Shown in pieces: positions 25,237-34,249 of a stretch of 64,000 nucleotides of DNA. Location of the stretch: positions 227,288 through 291,287 of the forward strand of contig CAVPXL010000015.1 of NCBI GenBank assembly GCA_963709765.1, given 5' to 3'. The position numbers and the translations under genes were made by a program. The notes below the pieces were generated by a model, which was not told the DNA's origin, made no database searches, and was given only the letters and a program-made list of their open reading frames with translations. The DNA is from Roseitranquillus sp963709765. GTDB taxonomy: Bacteria > Pseudomonadota > Alphaproteobacteria > Rhodobacterales > Rhodobacteraceae. Positions within the stretch are counted from its first letter, which is position 1, and each line of letters begins with the position of its first letter.

Positions 25237-25766
25237 ATGAGTGAATTCGAACCGTCCCGGCAGAGGTTCCACTCGACAGCGACCTGTTTCTCCGACGCCT
25301 CCTGCGCGATCTGGCGGGCACGCTGCAGAACGTCGTAGGGCTGGAGAGCGCGGCGGGTTATGTGACCACCGTCGGCTCTATCATGGGCAACTGGATCGAG
25401 GCGCAGTATCGTGAGGCCAGCGGCAAGGAACGGCTGGCCGTCGACGAGGTGGCGAAGGTTCTGGTCGATCTGAAGGCGCGCATCAACGGCGATTTCTACA
25501 TCATCGAAGTGAACGAGGAGCGTATCGTGCTCGGCAACCGTCGGTGTCCGTTCGGCGAAATGGTCCGCGACCGTCCGTCTCTGTGCATGATGACGTCAAA
25601 CGTGTTCGGGCGCGTGACGGCCGAAAACCTGGGCTACGCCCGCGTCGAGCTCAGGGAGACGATTGCCTCGGGCGCGCCGGGCTGCCACGTGATCGTTCAT
25701 CTCGTGCCCGATACGGGGCAGGGGCGTGACTATTACTCGATCCGTCAAATTCCGGCTTCCGATTGA
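25237..25766 (+). CDS. MetOD1-like (methanogen output domain 1) sensory protein, N-terminus probably frameshifted
   Basis: The uninterrupted reading frame from GTG 25362 gives 134 residues with SIMGNWIEAQYREASGKERL, GNRRCPFGEMVRDRPSLCMM and GCHVIVHLVP, a pattern I associate with the MetOD1 (V4R-like) domain, with cysteines in CPFG and LCMM that could bind a ligand. The same frame upstream also looks coding (DLFLRRLLRDLAGTLQNVVG), but its only good start, ATG 25237 (MSEFEP), is in another frame; one missing base near 25249 would join them. It ends 4 bp before the histidine kinase gene, so the two probably work together. Function is inferred only from context. Confidence 0.6.
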
Positions 25767-25770
25767 GGAT

Positions 25771-26835
25771 ATGCGCGTGACATCATATCTGGGGGCCGCT
25801 TTCGACGCGCTGCCGGTTCCCGCCCTCATCGTCCGGATGGACGGCACGATCGAGCGGGTCAGCCGGGCGGCGAACGAACGCTGCGGGATCCAGCGGGAGG
25901 TGGGCTTGCATCTGTCGCAGGTCTGCCGGCTCAATGGCGCAGATCTGGGAGAGCTTCTCCTCGTCGCGGCCGGCACGTCCGCATGGCAGTACTCGGCCGT
26001 CACGCTTCTGCGCGGCGCGGAATCCGGCAAGCGAATGCGCGTCCGGCTCTGCAGCTTTCGCTCGACGCCGCGGGACGCCCCGATGATCCTGTTCGTGGAA
26101 GACACCGCCGACGCCGAACGGTTCGAGGAACACAGCCGCCTCGTGCAGAGCCTGAATGCCGAACTTGCGACCCATCAACGCCTGCGCAACGACCTCGCCG
26201 GAGCGCTGCGGGCCGAACGCCACCTCCATCGCGAACTGATCCACCGGGTCAAGAACAATCTGTCGCTTCTGGCGGTCATCACCCGCTCGCGGCGGCAGGC
26301 GTCCGACAGCGAAGAAGTGCACGAGGCCCTGGCCGACGTGGAGGCGCGCCTTCAATCGATCGCCCATGTCCACGACCTTCTCGACAGTCAGGGCGAGATC
26401 GATGTGATCGACGCAGCCATGCTGATCGAGCGGCTCTGCCAGACTCTCGAGGAATCGCTCCTGCCCCTTGGCGTGCGGCTGGAACGCGAGCTGGAGAAGA
26501 TCCGCCTTCACATCGCCGACGCCACGCCGATGGTCCTCATGCTCAACGAGCTTGTGACCAATGCGCTGAAGCACGCCTTTCCGGAACAAGCAGGCACCAT
26601 CCGGATCGTCCTGCGCCGCCACAGCTCAGATCGGATCGAACTTCGCATCATCGATGACGGGGTCGGCATGACGGACGAGCAGACGCCGCGCACTGGCAGG
26701 AGCATCGTCTCCGCGCTGGTGCAGCAGATGAATGGAACCCTGACGCGGGAGTGCGACGGGGGAACCGTCTGGATCCTGCAATTCCCGCCGACCGACCTCG
26801 AGAGCGCTCAACGCATCGGCCGAGCCGCAACCTGA
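25771..26835 (+). CDS. PAS-HisKA_2 sensor histidine kinase
   Basis: 354-residue kinase without transmembrane segments. The N-terminal PAS-like domain (about 5-120) begins YLGAAFDALPVPALIVRMDG; a helical linker leads to the HisKA_2 dimerisation domain with HRELIHRVKNNLSLLAVITR (phospho-accepting His), and a HATPase with the N-box LMLNELVTNALKHAF and the G1 box DDGVGM. HisKA_2 kinases in Alphaproteobacteria often serve light, redox or general stress signalling. It is 4 bp after the MetOD1-like gene. No response regulator is adjacent. Confidence 0.85.
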   Translation: MRVTSYLGAAFDALPVPALIVRMDGTIERVSRAANERCGIQREVGLHLSQVCRLNGADLGELLLVAAGTSAWQYSAVTLLRGAESGKRMRVRLCSFRSTPRDAPMILFVEDTADAERFEEHSRLVQSLNAELATHQRLRNDLAGALRAERHLHRELIHRVKNNLSLLAVITRSRRQASDSEEVHEALADVEARLQSIAHVHDLLDSQGEIDVIDAAMLIERLCQTLEESLLPLGVRLERELEKIRLHIADATPMVLMLNELVTNALKHAFPEQAGTIRIVLRRHSSDRIELRIIDDGVGMTDEQTPRTGRSIVSALVQQMNGTLTRECDGGTVWILQFPPTDLESAQRIGRAAT

Positions 26836-27062
26836 GGTCTGCGCCGGCGGATCTGATCGTTGCTCCGACCTGGCGTTCAGTGCCCTTCCGATATGAAAAC
26901 TTCCGCCTGGATCGGAAAGCAGTCCGACCCCCGCAGGGCCAGCCGCCGAGACGAGTTGGGAAAAACGATCGGCGCCGCGGGCATTCGCGAAGCCGAGCTG
27001 CGACTGCTGATCTGTTCGCTGCTCACAACCAGGCAGCGGCGGCTCCGGGCCGCATTGGCGCA

Positions 27063-28163
27063 TCAGTTCTCGCGATTGCGAGGCGTAGGGCTGCGAAAAT
27101 GCTTGGACAGCTTCAGGCCCTGTCCCTGGTAGTTCGAGGCGAGCCCTGCCCCGTAGAGCCGTTCGGGTTCCGCCGCCATGCGCTCGTAGACGAGCCGACC
27201 GACGACCTGCCCGTGTTCCAGCACGAAGGGCGCTTCGTGACATCGCACTTCGAGCACTCCGCGAGAGCCGGCTCCACCGGCCGCTCCCCAGCCGAAGCCG
27301 GGGTCAAAGAACCCCGCATAGTGCACGCGGAACTCGCCCACCATCGCCAGGTAGGGCGCCATCTCCGCCGCGTGGTCGGGCGGGATCGTCACCGCCTCGC
27401 GGCTCACCAGAATGTAGAACGCTCCGGGATCGAGCACGATCCGGCCATCCCGTGTCCGCACCTCGTCCCAGTACTCGGCGGGATCGTAGTGGTTGACAAG
27501 GTCGAGATCCACGAGTGGCGTGTGCGGTCGCGCGCGCCAGCCCACCATGTCGCCGTCGCCATGGTGCAGGTCGACCGAAAACGCCAACCCGTCCGAGATT
27601 TTCGCCTCCCGGTTCACCAGCGGCACTCTCTTGTGCAGCGTGGCAAGTTCGGCGTCGGACAAAACGGCCTTGCCGCGCCGGAATCGCATCTGGTTCAGCT
27701 TCTGACCCGGGCGGACCAGGACGGAGAACGATCTCGGGCAGATCTCCGCGTAGAGCGCCCCATGGTAATCCGGCGCTATGCGGTCGAACTCGGTCCCGCC
27801 ATCGGTCACCACGCGCGTCAGCAGATCGAGCCGTCCGGTGGAGGACTTGGCATTGGCCACACCCGCCACCCCGGGTGGAAGCGACAGGCGCTCCTGCAAC
27901 TCCACAAGATAGACGCAGCCCTTTTCCAGCACCGCGCCGCCGGTCAGGTCGATGTCGTGCATGGCGAGCGTATCGAGGCGCTCAACCACGCTCCGGTCGG
28001 CGCCGGGGAGGAAAGAGGCCCGGACGCGGATCGCGCGTGACCCGAGCCGGAGGTCGAGCGATGCGGGTTGCACCTGCGCGTCGTCGAGTCCGTCGGCGCG
28101 GATGGCACCGGCCTCGATAAGCATGCGAATCTCGGTATCGGGCAGCACCCCGTGAGCTGTCAC
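27063..28163 (-). CDS. dcd: 2'-deoxycytidine 5'-triphosphate deaminase (long form)
   Basis: Converts dCTP to dUTP for thymidylate synthesis. At 366 residues it is about twice the length of the E. coli type and seems to contain two dUTPase-like lobes. The first holds QPASLDLRLGSRAIRV and AKSSTGRLDLLTRVVTDGG, the second DLVNHYDPAEYWDEV with GEFRVHYAGFFDPGFGWG. GTG 28163 (MTAHGVLPDTEIR) follows an AGGAG site. It is convergent with the kinase gene; the 227 bp between them hold no gene I can support. tRNA-Pro lies just upstream. Confidence 0.88.
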   Translation of the reverse strand: MTAHGVLPDTEIRMLIEAGAIRADGLDDAQVQPASLDLRLGSRAIRVRASFLPGADRSVVERLDTLAMHDIDLTGGAVLEKGCVYLVELQERLSLPPGVAGVANAKSSTGRLDLLTRVVTDGGTEFDRIAPDYHGALYAEICPRSFSVLVRPGQKLNQMRFRRGKAVLSDAELATLHKRVPLVNREAKISDGLAFSVDLHHGDGDMVGWRARPHTPLVDLDLVNHYDPAEYWDEVRTRDGRIVLDPGAFYILVSREAVTIPPDHAAEMAPYLAMVGEFRVHYAGFFDPGFGWGAAGGAGSRGVLEVRCHEAPFVLEHGQVVGRLVYERMAAEPERLYGAGLASNYQGQGLKLSKHFRSPTPRNREN

Positions 28164-28194
28164 GAGGCGGCTCCTGCGATCGAAGATGTCGCAT

Positions 28195-28272
28195 TGGTCG
28201 GGCTAGCAGGATTCGAACCTGCGACCTTCCGTCCCCCAGACGGACGCGCTAACCAGGCTGCGCCATAGCCCG
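28195..28272 (-). tRNA. tRNA-Pro (anticodon GGG)
   Basis: On the minus strand a full cloverleaf is readable: acceptor CGGGCTA/TAGCCCG, D-arm GCGC...GCGC, anticodon stem TCCGT/ACGGA around loop CTGGGGG (anticodon GGG), T-arm GCAGG-TTCGAAT-CCTGC, discriminator A and encoded CCA (28195-28197). 78 nt. Confidence 0.97.
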
Positions 28273-28339
28273 ACACGGCGTCTTCATAACGAGTTCTCGG
28301 CGGGGAACAAGGGCTGGTGCGCATCACGTTGCGGCGTTG

Positions 28340-30016
28340 TCAGCGGTGCGTCGGACGGGTACGAGTCGCGGCCCGCTCGCGCAGAAGCCGCAATCGTCCG
28401 GCCAGTCCGTCGAACGTCTTTTGCGCTTCCTTCGCCACCGCATCGTCAAGCGTGCGTATTTTCTGCGCCGCGCCGAAGCCGTCCTTGTACCGCTTGATCT
28501 GAGGTGGCAGCGGAGTGGCAAGTATTAGCGTTTCGAGAGGCGGCGGTGATGGTGTCTCAGGATCCGACGCTGTTTCGCCGCTGGTGTCGGACCGCTCGAG
28601 GAACGCGAGCACGGGGTCCTCCTCCGGCTCCGGTTCTTCCTCGGCTTGCGCACCTTCTCCAGCTTCCGTCGTCTTGGCGGCCGCATCGAGCCTGAGCGGC
28701 GGATGCGCGCCCGCCGCGTCCGCGTTTTCGGACGCCTCGCGCGCAACCGCTTCTCCACTGGTGGTGGCATCACCGGCCGCCGGCCTTGCCGAGACGGGCG
28801 CCAGGGGCTCGACCGGCCCGTGCTCGAGATCCGAAAGGCTTTTCGTTGCCTGCTGCGGCGGGCTGTACGCATCATCGGCTTGGGAATGCCCGTCCGTCGC
28901 GTCGCGCTCGGGCGGCTGCGTGAAACTCAAGCGTGACCGATGGTGGAACAGGGTTCCTGTTCCGGCACCGGCTTTCCCTTGAGAGTCCTCGGCATTCGCA
29001 GCGTCCGACCCTTCAGCGACGGAAGCTGCCTCCTCCGGATCAACGCTCGCGGCCGTCGCCGCAGATGTTTCTGACGCGCCAATACCCTTCGCGCTCATGT
29101 CGTCGTCGGACCGCACGGGCTCTTTCGATCGGTCTGCCGACGCATCGACCATATCAGCGCCGGGCGAAGCTGGTTCCTCCGCACGTTGTTCGCGATCCTC
29201 CGCCGTTGCGTCGGGAGCATGGTCTCCCGCATCGGCGGCCGCCCGGGAACTTGCGGCGTCCTCAGGAAGACGTGCCGGGCTATCAACAATATCGCCGGTC
29301 GTTGCAGCCTGCGGGTCATCGACCTCGGCCTCGTTTCGTCCGTCAACGGGCGGCAAGGCAGGTTCGACGACATCCGCAGCGATTTCATCCGTCGCATCCC
29401 GGGCGGCGGCAACCTCGTCGCCTTCCTCAGAGCCGTCGGGCACGTCGCCGATCGATCCAGGCGCCGCCTCGAACGTCGGGGCCTCCCGGACACTCTCCGT
29501 CCCGGCGACGTCCTGCGCGACGGGTTCGGCCGCGGCCCGCGGCGACGTCTCCGGAAGCGAGGTGTCGGTCTGACCGCTCGCCGAGGGCTCGGCGTCCCGA
29601 GCGCCCTCCCGGGCCGCAGCGACGACCGGCCCAAGGGCCGATCGCGCCGGATCCGCTGATTGCGGCGGGCCGGAGGCGGGCGCAGGCGCAGCGACCAGTT
29701 GCAATTCCGGCTCGATTTCTTCCGCGGATTCGCCGTTGAGGATCGGCAGCGAGAGATCCGAAACATGCCGAACCCCCTTTTCACGCAGGATCTTCTGAAC
29801 CCCGCGAATCGTCATGCCGTCGTCGTGCAGCAACTTGCGGATGCCGCCGAGCAATTCCATGTCCGCAGGGCGATAGTAGCGCCGCCCGCCGGCCCGTTTG
29901 ACCGGCTTCACCTGGGTGAAGCGGGTCTCCCAGAACCGCAGGACATGGGCCGGCACGCCGAGCCAGTCGGAGACTTCGCTGATGGTCCGGAACGCGTCGC
30001 GTGACTTGGCGGGCAT
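28340..30016 (-). CDS. MerR-family regulator with very long acidic, low-complexity region
   Basis: 558 residues. The N-terminal MerR DNA-binding domain (about 8-90) reads FRTISEVSDWLGVPAHVLRF, WETRFTQVKPVKRAGGRRYY and MTIRGVQKILREKGVRHVSD. Residues about 110-455 are a disordered stretch rich in Ala, Glu, Asp, Ser and Pro. A conserved-looking C-terminus follows (EEDPVLAFLERSD, then LATPLPPQIKRYKDGFGAAQ and an amphipathic helix to the end). Position directly after ihfA (6 bp) and before tRNA-Pro is usual in Rhodobacteraceae. The target is unknown; the usual MerR effector domain is absent. Confidence 0.85.
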   Translation of the reverse strand: MPAKSRDAFRTISEVSDWLGVPAHVLRFWETRFTQVKPVKRAGGRRYYRPADMELLGGIRKLLHDDGMTIRGVQKILREKGVRHVSDLSLPILNGESAEEIEPELQLVAAPAPASGPPQSADPARSALGPVVAAAREGARDAEPSASGQTDTSLPETSPRAAAEPVAQDVAGTESVREAPTFEAAPGSIGDVPDGSEEGDEVAAARDATDEIAADVVEPALPPVDGRNEAEVDDPQAATTGDIVDSPARLPEDAASSRAAADAGDHAPDATAEDREQRAEEPASPGADMVDASADRSKEPVRSDDDMSAKGIGASETSAATAASVDPEEAASVAEGSDAANAEDSQGKAGAGTGTLFHHRSRLSFTQPPERDATDGHSQADDAYSPPQQATKSLSDLEHGPVEPLAPVSARPAAGDATTSGEAVAREASENADAAGAHPPLRLDAAAKTTEAGEGAQAEEEPEPEEDPVLAFLERSDTSGETASDPETPSPPPLETLILATPLPPQIKRYKDGFGAAQKIRTLDDAVAKEAQKTFDGLAGRLRLLRERAATRTRPTHR

Positions 30017-30022
30017 TGCGTG

Positions 30023-30325
30023 TCAGGCCCGGTTGCCGCCCGCCACCCGATCCTTCATCAGATGCGAGGGCCGGAAGGTGAGAACCCGTCGCGGATGAAT
30101 CGGCACTTCCTGGCCCGTCTTCGGATTGCGCCCGATCCGGGCCGCCTTGTCGCGCACATTGAAGGTGCCGAAAGACGAAATCTTGACGCTCTCGCCTCCC
30201 ACCAGGGCGTCGGAAACGTGGTCGAGAACGCTTTCGACGAGATGGGCGGATTCGTTGCGCGACAGGCCCACTTCCCGAAAAACGGCTTCGGTCAGGTCCA
30301 TGCGGGTCAGGGTCTTGCCAGTCAT
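30023..30325 (-). CDS. ihfA: Integration host factor subunit alpha
   Basis: DNA-bending HU-family protein; 100 residues starting MTGKTLTRMDLTEAVFREVG. It has VKISSFGTFNVRDKAARIGR and NPKTGQEVPIHPRRVLTFRP with the beta-arm. The frame is open 19 codons further, but ATG 30325 matches the family. It sits between fabH (84 bp upstream) and the merR gene. Confidence 0.95.
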   Translation of the reverse strand: MTGKTLTRMDLTEAVFREVGLSRNESAHLVESVLDHVSDALVGGESVKISSFGTFNVRDKAARIGRNPKTGQEVPIHPRRVLTFRPSHLMKDRVAGGNRA

Positions 30326-30409
30326 TCGATTGACCTCCACGTGACTATGGGGAGGATAGGGGGCGAAAAGCAAAAATGTCAACGGGTTGTGGTGCGCCGT
30401 TGAAGAAGT

Positions 30410-31381
30410 CTACCAACGCAGCGCGACAGCCCCCCAGGCCAGTCCGCCCCCGATGGCTTCAATCACGACGAGATCGCCCTCCGCGATCTGTCCCCGTTGA
30501 CGTCCGACCGAGAGCGCAAGCGGGATCGAGGCGGCCGAGGTGTTCCCGTGATCCTGGACCGTGACGATGACGCGATCCATGGAAACGCCCATTCGCGCGG
30601 CGGTTGCCTTGATGATTTGCAGATTCGCCTGATGCGGAACGATCCAGTCGACGTCCGCCCCGGTGAGACCGGCCTTGTCGAGGGCGGCGTGGGCGGTCTG
30701 GGCGAGTTTCTCGACCGCGTGGCGGAAGACCTCCTTGCCCTCCATCCGCAGATGTCCGGTGGACTGTGTCGAGACGCCGCCATCCACGTAAAGTATGTCC
30801 CGGAACCGCCCGTCCGAATTGAGGTCGGAGGACAGGATTCCGCGATCCGCGCTGGATCCCGCGCCCGCGATCCGCTCCAGCACAACGGCGCCGGCGCCGT
30901 CGCCGAAGAGAACGCAGGTGCTGCGGTCGGTCCAGTCGAGGATGCGGCTGAAGGTCTCCGCGCCGATGATGAGTATCCGCCGGGCCTGGCCCGACACGAT
31001 CAGCGCGTTCGCGGTCGTCAGGGCATAGACGAACCCGGCGCAGACGGCCTGCACGTCGAACGCGAACCCGTGGGTGAGGCCGAGCGCCTTCTGGATCATG
31101 GTCGCGGCGGAGGGAAACGTGAGGTCGGGCGTCGACGTGGCGACGATGATCCCATCGATATCGTCCGGGTCGAGTCCGGCATCGGCAAGGGCTGCCTGCG
31201 CAGCCTTCAAGCCAAGATCGGACGTGGTTTCGCCCTCAGCGGCAAGATGTCTGCGTTCGATGCCCGTGCGGGAGCGGATCCATTCGTCGGTCGTGTCGAG
31301 CGTCTTTTCGAACTCGGCATTCTGAACCACCCTCTCGGGCAGGTAGTGACCGACGCCGCGAATGGCGGCGCGTGTCGTCAT
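30410..31381 (-). CDS. fabH: 3-oxoacyl-[acyl-carrier-protein] synthase III
   Basis: Initiating condensing enzyme of fatty acid synthesis (acetyl-CoA plus malonyl-ACP). 323 residues with the Cys-His-Asn triad: Cys114 in VQAVCAGFVYAL, His250 in WIVPHQANLQII, Asn280 in DHGNTSAASIP. Its start overlaps the plsX stop by 4 bases, so plsX-fabH are coupled. Confidence 0.96.
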   Translation of the reverse strand: MTTRAAIRGVGHYLPERVVQNAEFEKTLDTTDEWIRSRTGIERRHLAAEGETTSDLGLKAAQAALADAGLDPDDIDGIIVATSTPDLTFPSAATMIQKALGLTHGFAFDVQAVCAGFVYALTTANALIVSGQARRILIIGAETFSRILDWTDRSTCVLFGDGAGAVVLERIAGAGSSADRGILSSDLNSDGRFRDILYVDGGVSTQSTGHLRMEGKEVFRHAVEKLAQTAHAALDKAGLTGADVDWIVPHQANLQIIKATAARMGVSMDRVIVTVQDHGNTSAASIPLALSVGRQRGQIAEGDLVVIEAIGGGLAWGAVALRW

Positions 31382-32475
31382 TGCGCCTCTTTTCCTTTTC
31401 CCGAATTCTCCGCCGCATCCTGCGCAGCGTCCGCGGCGGATGCAACCCGCGCAGCGACGCGCCGGCCGAAGTCGGAGCGGGAAAGGGTGAAGGCCAGCTT
31501 GATCGCCGCCGACACGCCGGTGGCGTCCGCTGAGCCGTGGCTCTTTACCACCGTGCCGTTGAGGCCGAGAAACACACCGCCGTTCACCCGGCGCGGGTCG
31601 ATCCGGGCCTGAAGCCTCTTGAGAGACGTCAGCGCCAGCAGCGACGCGATGCGGCTGAGCGGTGTGTGCTCGAACGCCTGGCGCAGGAGCTCGCCGATCA
31701 GCTTGGCCGTCCCTTCACCGGTCTTGAGCGCCACGTTGCCGGTGAACCCGTCGGTGACGATCACGTCCACCTTGGCCGACGGAAGGTCGCCGCCTTCGAC
31801 GAAACCCACGAAGGAAAAGCTTTCGTCGTCGGCCGTTCGCTCGATGAGATCGTGGGCGACCTTGAGAACGGCGCGCCCCTTGTGCTCCTCGGTGCCCACG
31901 TTGAGCAGCCCGACGCGCGGGCAGTCGACGCCAAGCCCGATGCGGGAGTAGGCGGCGCCCATCAGCGCGTATTGCAGCAGGTCGCCTTCGTCGGCGCGGA
32001 TGTCGGCGCCCACGTCGAGCATCACGTTGAAGCCCGTCGGATTGCGCGACGGCCAGAGGCAGGCGATCGCCGGGCGGTCAATCCCCGGCAGCTTGCGCAG
32101 CCGTATCATCGACAGCGCCATCAGCGCGCCGGTATTGCCGCAGCTCACCGCGACCTCGGCCTCGCCGTTGCGCACCGACTCGATCGCCGACCACATGGAC
32201 GTGCCGCGCCCGTTGCGCATCACCTGGCTCGGCTTGGCGGTCATCTCGACGACGCCCGGCGCGTCACGCACCTCGACCCGGTCGGCGAGCTTGCGCTTCG
32301 CCACCAGGCGGGTCAGCTCCGCTTCGGGTCCGTGCAGGATGAAGCGGATGTCGGGATTGATCCTGGCCGAATTGGCGATGCCGGCAACCACGGAAACCGG
32401 CCCCCGGTCGCCGCCCATCGCGTCGACCGACAGCACGACCGTGCCCTCGAGCCTGGTCTTGGAGACGGGGGCCAT
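31378..32475 (-). CDS. plsX: Phosphate acyltransferase PlsX
   Basis: Makes acyl-phosphate from acyl-ACP for phosphatidic acid synthesis. 365 residues with VVLSVDAMGGDRGPVSVVAG, AEVAVSCGNTGALMALSMIR, DVIVTDGFTGNVALKTGEGT and GVFLGLNGTVVKSHGSADA. The frame extends upstream past ATG 32475, but this start matches the family. It lies 26 bp after rpmF. Confidence 0.95.
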   Translation of the reverse strand: MAPVSKTRLEGTVVLSVDAMGGDRGPVSVVAGIANSARINPDIRFILHGPEAELTRLVAKRKLADRVEVRDAPGVVEMTAKPSQVMRNGRGTSMWSAIESVRNGEAEVAVSCGNTGALMALSMIRLRKLPGIDRPAIACLWPSRNPTGFNVMLDVGADIRADEGDLLQYALMGAAYSRIGLGVDCPRVGLLNVGTEEHKGRAVLKVAHDLIERTADDESFSFVGFVEGGDLPSAKVDVIVTDGFTGNVALKTGEGTAKLIGELLRQAFEHTPLSRIASLLALTSLKRLQARIDPRRVNGGVFLGLNGTVVKSHGSADATGVSAAIKLAFTLSRSDFGRRVAARVASAADAAQDAAENSGKGKEAQ

Positions 32476-32501
32476 CGCCGGGACGGGACTTGCCCGGCCG
32501 C

Positions 32502-32708
32502 TCAGGCGGCGTCGTCTTCGAGGTCGATCTCGTCGGCCTGTGCCACGACCTCGCGGTCGGCATAATGGCCACACGCCGCGCAGACGTGATGGGGGCGCTT
32601 GAGCTCACCGCAATTGGAGCATTCCGCCGGGTTGGCGGCGGTAAGCGCATCATGCGCGCGACGCATGTTGCGGCGCGATTTCGTAACCTTGTTCTGCGGG
32701 ACAGCCAT
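32502..32708 (-). CDS. rpmF: 50S ribosomal protein L32
   Basis: 68-residue L32: MAVPQNKVTKSRRNMRRAHD with the zinc-ribbon cysteines Cys30, Cys33, Cys43 and Cys46 all present (the zinc-binding form). It is encoded between yceD and plsX, the standard arrangement. Confidence 0.96.
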   Translation of the reverse strand: MAVPQNKVTKSRRNMRRAHDALTAANPAECSNCGELKRPHHVCAACGHYADREVVAQADEIDLEDDAA

Positions 32709-32885
32709 GTCCTAAACCTTTGTCTTCTGTGAGGGCAGGGCCCTTGTTCCGGTGGAGCCGCGCGACGTGAACACTCTCGCGACCGGCCACGGCGCCCGGT
32801 TCTGCGAACGAGGGCGGGAACATACTGCGATTCGATCAGGGCGCAAGGTTTTTCTCCGGCCCTCGACGCGGCTTCCGGGGCGCCG

Positions 32886-33446
32886 TCAGTCCTTCTTCTC
32901 CGTGTCCGTGCCGTCGTCCAGAAGGCGCTTCAACTGCGCCAGCGGTTTCGCGTCCTCGTCGGTCATCGGCGCGACGCCGGGCCCGGCTAAGGCCTGCGCG
33001 CCCCCGTCGACACCCTCGGCGCGTGGATAGGCCGGCAGCGCCAGCGCCAGCGCCTCCTCCATCACCGACCCCAGGTCGAGCGCTGCGGGAAGCGCCTCGG
33101 CGGTCTCGTCCTCGGGCATCTCGATCTCCGAGCCCTCCTCGTAGGATGGCACATGCGCCAGATACCGCCGGGTGACCGTCTCGTCGATGCGCGTCGTCAC
33201 CGGTGCCAGGGTCACCACGCAGGGCTGGACCACCGTGGCGCCCAGTTCGGCCTCGAGCCGCCAGTCGCGGCTGCCCTCGGGCGTGACCCGCCCGGCCAGG
33301 CGCAGCTTGCGGATCGCGCTGATCCCCAGCCGCTCTGCGAGCGCCGCCCGCGCGTTTGCGTCGGGCTTGAGCTCGAACGTCTCTTCCGCGCGCCGGGTCA
33401 CCGACAGGCGCACGAGGTGACTCCAGGGGTCAGGCGGCAATGGCAT
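32886..33446 (-). CDS. YceD family protein (DUF177), 23S rRNA accumulation
   Basis: 186-residue acidic protein of the DUF177/YceD family, normally encoded next to rpmF and linked to 23S rRNA processing or accumulation. Recognisable parts are RKLRLAGRVTPEGSRDWRLE, VQPCVVTLAPVTTRIDE (the conserved cysteine) and the C-terminal FAPLAQLKRLL-like DAKPLAQLKRLLDDGTDTEK. It is 177 bp upstream of rpmF and divergent from bamE (80 bp between starts). Confidence 0.88.
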   Translation of the reverse strand: MPLPPDPWSHLVRLSVTRRAEETFELKPDANARAALAERLGISAIRKLRLAGRVTPEGSRDWRLEAELGATVVQPCVVTLAPVTTRIDETVTRRYLAHVPSYEEGSEIEMPEDETAEALPAALDLGSVMEEALALALPAYPRAEGVDGGAQALAGPGVAPMTDEDAKPLAQLKRLLDDGTDTEKKD

Positions 33447-33526
33447 CGCGTCGCTCCGTTCTTGAACAGGCCCGGACCATTATGTAAGCCGCTGGGCAGG
33501 GCAAGGGCACCAGCAAAGGGGCAGGG

Positions 33527-33979
33527 ATGGCGCGAGGGTACACGGTCAAGGCGGGTCTGGCCGGACTGGTCCTGGCGCTTGCGGGATGCGCCGACCTCTA
33601 TCGCAACCACGGCTACGTTCCCGCGGACGAGGATCTCGCCCGCGTCGAACTCGGCGACGACCAGCAGATCGTGGCGCGCGAAGTGGGCCTGCCCACCGCC
33701 ACCGGCATCCGCGACGACAGCGGCTGGTACTATGTTCGCAGCCGCTGGCGCACCTATGCGTATCGCGCCCCGGTCGAGATCGACCGCGAGGTGGTCGCCA
33801 TTTCCTTCGACGATGGCGGCGAGGTTGCCAACATCGAGCGCTTCGGCCTGCGCGACGGGAACGTGGTGCGGATCTCGCGTCGGGTCACGTCGTCGAACAC
33901 CGAGGGCATCGGGTTCCTGCGGCAGCTTCTGGGCAATATCGGCCGCTTCGACGCCTCGAATTTCTTCGGCGACCAGTAG
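33527..33979 (+). CDS. bamE: Outer membrane assembly factor BamE (lipoprotein)
   Basis: 150-residue lipoprotein with signal peptide and lipobox LALAGC (acylated Cys21), then a BamE/SmpA domain: LGDDQQIVAREVGLPTATG and WYYVRSRWRTYAYRAPVEID with the later VAISFDDGGEVANIERFGL. As part of the BAM complex it helps insert beta-barrel proteins in the outer membrane. The divergent yceD neighbour is typical. The 270 bp after it, up to msrB, hold nothing I can call. Confidence 0.9.
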   Translation: MARGYTVKAGLAGLVLALAGCADLYRNHGYVPADEDLARVELGDDQQIVAREVGLPTATGIRDDSGWYYVRSRWRTYAYRAPVEIDREVVAISFDDGGEVANIERFGLRDGNVVRISRRVTSSNTEGIGFLRQLLGNIGRFDASNFFGDQ

Positions 33980-34249
33980 GCGTTCCGGACCCCAATCGCC
34001 TCTCGCCACGGTCGTGGCGCGGGGCAGCGGGATTTCACGTAACGTCGTGCATGTCTGCGCGATCTACCGACGCCCTGCGAACATTTAGCCAGGCTCCGCC
34101 GAAGAACTGCGGATCTTCATCTCCTTGCGCGCACGGATTTGAATCAGGGGCGCGCGAGTTGGCTCGGGGAGGCATCGGCAGACGATCTCATCGCCTTCAT
34201 GCTGTTCACGGCCGAGAGCCCTAAGATCGGCATCCACTTCGGCCCCGGC

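Noticed and set aside
26751..28120. Plus-strand open frames opposite dcd
   Set aside because: They are Arg/His-rich antisense translations of a well-identified deaminase gene.
28068..28268. Plus-strand frame ending over tRNA-Pro (GLAGFEPATFRPPD)
   Set aside because: Same artefact: it is the antisense translation of the tRNA gene.
28933..29739. Plus-strand open frames opposite the merR gene
   Set aside because: They are antisense of the acidic low-complexity region and give Arg/Pro-rich nonsense.
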